The notes beneath the pieces are model-generated. The model was not told the origin of the DNA. It saw only the letters and a program-made list of their open reading frames with translations, and searched no databases. Positions 59,533 through 64,000 of a DNA stretch of 64,000 nucleotides are shown in pieces. A program made the translations under genes and the position numbers. Source of the DNA: Guyanagaster necrorhizus (Eukaryota; Basidiomycota; Agaricomycetes; Agaricales; Physalacriaceae); contig NW_025064880.1 of NCBI RefSeq assembly GCF_019112545.1, positions 311,337 through 375,336 on the forward strand, given 5' to 3'. Positions within the stretch are counted from its first letter, which is position 1; each line of letters begins with the position of its first letter.

Positions 59533-59968
59533 ATGGCGAGTTTTTCTATAACATTTATTCTATTGGCAGCCTTGTGTATAGCCATTTACCATTTACCAGT
59601 GCCCCTCCCCAAGAATGATATGCGCATTCAACAGACTACTGGTATGCAGCGTCCATTGGCGGCTCAGTGTCGTTGACTTCATACAAGCGTTACTCCAAAG
59701 TGGCATAGCCCTTCGGCATCAGTATGGAATTGCATATGCTGAAGGCTTTTGGAAAGTGAACATAACGCGAGGGGAGATTCAAGTACATGTTTGCTCTAGT
59801 ACCGGATTTTCATCTCTTTCTGCTTGTTTTTTGAGAACGGATGCTTTCATGAGATGGGCTTATCTTCCGTGGATCGACCCGAGGAGCGGAACATGACAAT
59901 GGTCTGCATACTATTTTACAGTACTAGTAAAAACAGCAGGGTACTTTTTGTTTGTTTATGACGACTGC
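59533..59968. other. convergent intergenic region, no gene seen
   Basis: 436 bp between the stops of HUS1 and the exosome subunit. An open plus-strand frame (59615-59896) shows no family resemblance and is likely chance. It presumably holds both 3' UTRs. Confidence 0.5.
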
Positions 59969-61011
59969 TTAACTCAAGCGAACGTTATCCAACAATGCCT
60001 GTGCCACGATGGAATGAATTTCGGTGCATCGTTCTTGGCAAAGGTCCAGGCACTGCAGAACAAATATCAAGACGGAAACCAAATGGTCGTAGGGTTGAAG
60101 TACCTTGAGAACTTGCTCAGGTCGCATTTGGCCATTCTGCCAGACACTTGTGACTAATCCTAAGGCCGGCATCGTTGAAAGGATCAGAGATCCAGTAGAT
60201 GCCTGAACTTCGTGCGCAGTCGGGTCTAACCAAATTTCTTCTCCAACGAGGGCCTGCGTGACGACTAGGTAAACCTCATGAAACGCAGCATACCGCTTAC
60301 CGCCGAGCAAGCCACAGCGAGTCCAAACATTTCAATTCCAGCATCAGCCAAAGCAGTACTAGCTGCAACTGAGCCGGAGGCAATGCATCCTTCTATACCG
60401 TCCGATTCAATTATGACAATGAAAACGTCGATTGTCGACTTTGGCAGCAGCTCCAGGCGCACTGAAGGCAAAAGAGCTTGGTGTATAGCAACAGCCAACG
60501 AACGATCTTCCGCATCCTAAAGAAGCTGCGAATGATTACAGAACTCACGAGAGAAAATGGACGAAATCACCACTTACGCGCATCGGCGCTTTCCTCTGCT
60601 CGCACGAGTACGGAGCAAATTTCACTTCAACGTTCAATCGGCCGTTCTCGTTGTATGTGGCGTTTTTCGACTGCCGGGGACCGTAACTACAACCAATGAA
60701 TGTCCAGATATTTTGAGGACGACAGAAAGCAGTACATAGCGCAGGCAACTTTTGTTTTGTCAGTTTCGATATATGCAGACCCATTTGCTTGTGTTATCAG
60801 ACCTGGTTGGAGAACTAAAGCATTCCGTTAAATAACCAAGAAAATTTGAAGAGAAAGCCATACAGATTGGCCGGATGTCGTTTGGATTTCTGCCTTTTCT
60901 TGTCATTCCTAACTTCCATACAGAGTTCTCAATGTCGTCGTCGCCGTATATTGGAGGAAAGCTCTCCTCCGGGCCATTGATTCGTCTTCGGTCGAAGCCA
61001 GACTGAGCCAT
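59969..61011 (-). CDS. exosome RNase PH-like subunit (Mtr3/EXOSC6 type)
   Basis: Exons (minus): 60864-61011, 60736-60814, 60578-60686, 60301-60516, 60104-60253 and 59969-60052, giving 261 residues. The RNase PH fold is one of the six ring subunits of the RNA exosome. Features are IRPIFLQPG, GSAYIETDKTKVACAIYGPR, NENGRLNVEVKFAPYSC, RSLAVAIHQALLPSVRLE, PKSTIDVFIVIIESDG and GSVAASTALADAGIEMFGL. In eukaryotes this subunit is inactive and structural. I favour Mtr3 over Rrp41 because of the FAPYSC and IEMFGL wording; Rrp41 is the alternative. Introns are 47 to 61 nt, and all six exons close exactly. It is divergent from the NSRP1-like gene with 74 bp between starts. Confidence 0.87.
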
Positions 61012-61085
61012 GAACAAAGGTGGTGCTCGCCAAGATCGGTTGGAACTCCGGTGTGCCGTCGGCTGGCTGGCTGTCTTCGCCCACG
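61012..61085. promoter_or_regulatory. bidirectional promoter, exosome subunit / NSRP1-like
   Basis: 74 bp between divergent ATGs, so transcription starts must overlap or lie inside the opposite gene's leader. No TATA box is visible. Both products act on nuclear RNA. Confidence 0.4.
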
Positions 61086-62336
61086 ATGTCGAAACTCTCC
61101 TTCTCCCTTGCAAAGACAAACAAGGCTGCAGAGTCTGCTCCCTCTCTCAAGCGACCCGCTGTCTTTGCTTCTCTCGACGACGATGAACCTGTCGATGCGG
61201 CACCGACGTCGTCCGCAGACAAGACCACAGCTGCGAATAAGAAACTACTGACTCAGAACATGCTCACATCTAAAGTGATGAAGAGACGCATGGATGCAGA
61301 GAAACGGGTCGACGCTTCGGTGTACGAGTATGATGAAGTCTGGGATAAAATGCAAGAGGCGAAACAGAAGCAAAAAGATGCCAAGGAATTAGACTCGGCT
61401 CAGAGAAAGGTGTGTTCAAGTTCTGCTCGTCTCTCTCTCTTCTTTAATGATCTGGTGTTCTCAGCCGAAATATATACATGGTCTACTGCAATCTGCAGCT
61501 ACGCGAAAACTCGACCATCTACGCGCTGAAGAGAAAATGATGCAACACGAACGTGAAGCTGAAGGTGACGAATTCAAGGACAAGGAATCCTTCGTCACTC
61601 AGGCGTACAAGGATCAGATGGCAGAAGTTCGCAGGGCAGAAGAGGAGGAAAAGCGACGTGAAGGTCAGTCAGTCTACACCTGTAATATTGACTTGGACTA
61701 AATTATCACCCCGCAGAAATGCAAAAGAAGCAAGGTGGTGCAACGACAGGCATGGCACATTTCTACAGGAAACTCCTTGAAGATTCGGAGCAGAATCATG
61801 AAGCTACCGTGGCGGCAACGCAGAAGCCTACCATTGGTCCACAAGGTCCCATGCCCAACTTGACCATCATCAAACCTCCCGACTTTACGCCGATGTCTGA
61901 CCTGGAGTTAGCGCGAATCGCGCGACAACAAGGCAAAGAAGTCGAATTGAATGACGATAATCAAATCGTGGACAAACGAGAGCTGCTGGCAGCTGGGTTA
62001 AATCTGTCCGGCCTAAACACGAGGAAACTTAGTCGATCCACTCTGGGTAAACCTAAAGACGCCCAAACGGAAGCCGTTCAATCACACCGTGCGGTTGGGA
62101 CCGCTGCCAGTCGTAGAGAAATAAATGAACGAAGGGCGAGAGAAATTCAGACTCAAATGGAAGAGGAGAAAGCACGTCTGTCTTTTGAAAAACAGCGAGC
62201 AGAACAGGAGGCCCATGAGCGCGTCATTGCGCGGAGGAACAATGAATCGGATGTTCAGAGCGCTCGAGAACGATATTTGGTCAGGAAACGGCAAAAACTG
62301 GAGCATTCTGCAGATATTGATACCGAGCCCTCGTAG
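61086..62336 (+). CDS. NSRP1-like nuclear speckle splicing regulator
   Basis: Exons 61086-61409, 61465-61663 and 61717-62336 give 380 residues. The conserved NSRP1 amino-terminal domain is evident: VYEYDEVWDKMQEAK, PKYIHGLLQSAATRKLDH, ERKIQRE-like text as MMQHEREAEGDEFKDKESFV, then TQAYKDQMAE and TGMAHFYRKLLE. Long charged coiled-coil stretches follow (REINERRAREIQTQMEEEKA). A NKAAESAPSLKRPAVF start fits the family's KKPSVFG motif. In animals NSRP1 sits in nuclear speckles and affects splice-site choice. There is no RS tail here. Introns are 55 and 53 nt, phase-consistent. Confidence 0.85.
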
Positions 62337-62480
62337 ACTCTATTGAGATAAGTTGTATTTCTAGTTTCCTGTAATTATTGTCTTACTATGTATACTTATT
62401 AGTGCTATATTTGATAGTTTCAATGCTGTCTACCGACGTGAACACGCCATTACACCGAGATAAACATTAGTCATGTCATG

Positions 62481-63655
62481 TCAGCGGTTTTGCAGTCGAT
62501 GGTCTCCAATCAACGGTACCATCCTGTCAAATGCCTTCAAGATTGCGAGAGCGGTTGGTCGGTCGTCTGGATTTTCGTTCAGCATGGGCTTGATGATCTC
62601 AAGTAGTTCTGGGACGCAGTATCCGCACATCTAGAGATGTCAATTAGAGTAAACTTTCCACGCTTAAGCCGCACAAAAATAACGTACTTTACATGCCCGG
62701 AGCATTAGCACCGCCAGGGCCCATACATCCACCTTGAATGGATCGCGGCATTCACCATTTTCGCATTCCGGAGGAACTTCTGTGGCTCGAAACCCGACAA
62801 AAGATGCACGCTGCCCCAGCCCCAATCTCCGGCTCAGCTCATAGTCAATGCATGCATAGCGGCCGTTATAATCCGTGACCAGATTTCGTAGGGAGATGTC
62901 GAGGTGAGCAATTCGATGCATGTGCATGAAGGCGGCGTGCTATCCGAGTTCAGAGTGTCATCAACTTGAATTCATAATAGCAAGAAGACCCACCTCGATG
63001 CATTGCCGTAGCGCTCCGAGGAAAAGTCCCAAGCAGCATGGCCCTCCATCTGTAATCAATTGTGAAGACCATTCTTCCATTACAATGAAGGCCAGGTCAT
63101 CGTCAGGTACGACCACCAGATCAAGGACGGCTACCGGTCGCGTTGAGCAAGGGACAAGGACAAGAATTGAAACGCACGTATGCAGTGGTTCATCTGATGC
63201 TCTCGGATTGGGGACGTCGAAAGAAACCGTATCACCTCTAGTTCACGGCTTCCGCAGTGTACAGCTTTGATAATAACTTTTGCACCGTTTCGAATGCATG
63301 TTCCTCGAAACAGATTATCGGGCTGGGGGGGTATATGAAGATCATCAAGGCTCGATAACACAACAAGAAGAAGAGGGCGTACCAGTCCGGCATCCGGACA
63401 GAGAGCATCATCACCATGTGCTAAACGCGCCTTCGTCAAGGACGGAAGTCGGTTTACTCCGTCCGCAAAGTGATCATGGTAATATTGTTTAACGTCTCGA
63501 ACGGTGTCCAAGCGAAATCCTTTGGAGAGCAGCAGGTTACGATAGTCGGGCCAGTGTGGAGATACGCGACAGTTTACATCCTCCTCGTCCATGGAGGAAG
63601 AGGAGGAAGCGGGGGACTGTGGCTCATGACCGTCCTTGCGCCTCGAAGTAGACAT
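62481..63655 (-). CDS. atypical protein kinase-like protein, Agaricomycete type
   Basis: Exons (minus): 63383-63655, 63178-63322, 62994-63130, 62688-62939 and 62481-62630, giving 318 residues. The start is ATG at 63653-63655. The kinase fold is clear but altered: the ATP lysine lies in VIIKAV, and the catalytic loop is IAHLDISLRNLV (H-x-D with Asn kept). The metal-binding DFG is replaced by DYE (CIDYELSRR), and the later PPE and KVDVWALAVLMLRACK match the APE and F-helix regions. No glycine-rich loop is obvious. I recall similar 'HLDIS..N / IDYE' kinases as a family expanded in mushroom-forming fungi; their substrates are unknown to me. Intron 63323-63382 (60 nt, open) is inferred because its translation is foreign to the fold. 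Confidence 0.75.
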
Positions 63656-63696
63656 GTCCTGTAGAGGCACAAGGAAGCATGGACGAAACGCAGCCT

Positions 63697-64000
63697 CTAT
63701 ATGAGGACAAATTTAAGCCACGGCAAGGTCGTATACAGTATCATGGAGAATGACGAGGGTAGGAAATAAATTCCATTGGGAGTAAAAGACAGAGGCCGTG
63801 CCCGGAACATCGCATGTCCACAATCAAGGAGCGACAGTTTTATGACCGTATTCTGAAAGACGGTCGTTTTGATGCCAATTTTTTCCAGCAAAAGAGGCAA
63901 AACCTTCTCAGGAATAGCGCTAAAAAGTGAATCCACAGACTGGGGTCGCTGGAGGCGAAGTAAATATCCTACAGCATCCCCTACGACAGTCAGAATGTAT
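63697..64000 (-). CDS. unidentified gene, 3' end only
   Basis: A minus-strand frame is open from the right edge to a TAG at 63697-63699, about 101 codons (text includes VVGDAVGYLLRLQRPQSV and LFSAIPEKVLPLLLEKIG). The amino part looks helical and coding. The last 60 codons look less so and may be intron plus a short exon. I do not recognise the family. It would end only 41 bp upstream of the kinase-like gene's start codon on the same strand. Confidence 0.35.
   Translation of the reverse strand, partial: YILTVVGDAVGYLLRLQRPQSVDSLFSAIPEKVLPLLLEKIGIKTTVFQNTVIKLSLLDCGHAMFRARPLSFTPNGIYFLPSSFSMILYTTLPWLKFVLI

Overview
The window is from a filamentous basidiomycete, most likely an Agaricomycete. Host genes are broken by many introns of about 38 to 65 nt with GT-AG (twice GC-AG) borders. 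The gene set is fungal: cell-wall alpha-1,3-glucan synthase, a SAM/RBD MAPKKK, ferric reductase, a MUP1-type permease, and a variant kinase of a type I associate with mushroom-forming fungi. I could not name the species.

Layout. (1) 1-3557: the 3' part of a young Ty1/copia retrotransposon, with an intact pol frame, normal CpG content and its 3' LTR. (2) 3558 to about 30800: a nest of old LTR retrotransposons. At least four Ty3/gypsy units (A plus, B minus, C plus, E minus), a gypsy integrase fragment (D), a solo LTR and a decayed copia unit (F) sit inside one another. CpG is almost absent here, and the coding frames are full of TGA, TAG and TAA stops at former Arg, Gln and Trp codons. (3) 31005-64000: a compact, CpG-normal gene block. 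It holds a tRNA-Ile(UAU) with intron, HTD2, histone H2B, a PRCC-domain protein, AGS1, a Ste11-type MAPKKK, TRM1, ferric reductase, ATX1, a MUP1-like permease, SDHC, HUS1, an Mtr3-type exosome subunit, an NSRP1-like protein, an atypical kinase, and the tail of an unidentified gene at the right edge.

How things fit together. The nest has a readable insertion order: copia in the LTR of A, A in gag of B, B in gag of C; and F in the LTR of E, a solo LTR in E. The gypsy units carry a chromodomain after integrase, which fits integration into existing heterochromatin. They also carry a 13-nt sequence just after the 5' LTR that pairs with the LTR itself near its presumed transcription start, the arrangement used by self-priming Tf1/sushi elements. 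In the gene block, many neighbours are divergent with short shared promoters (74 bp for exosome subunit/NSRP1-like, 138 bp for permease/SDHC). The ferric reductase lies next to the copper chaperone ATX1, a pair linked through copper-dependent iron uptake. All exon borders were placed by eye from splice signals, frame continuity and family knowledge. Every spliced gene listed closes in frame except TRM1, where one junction does not.
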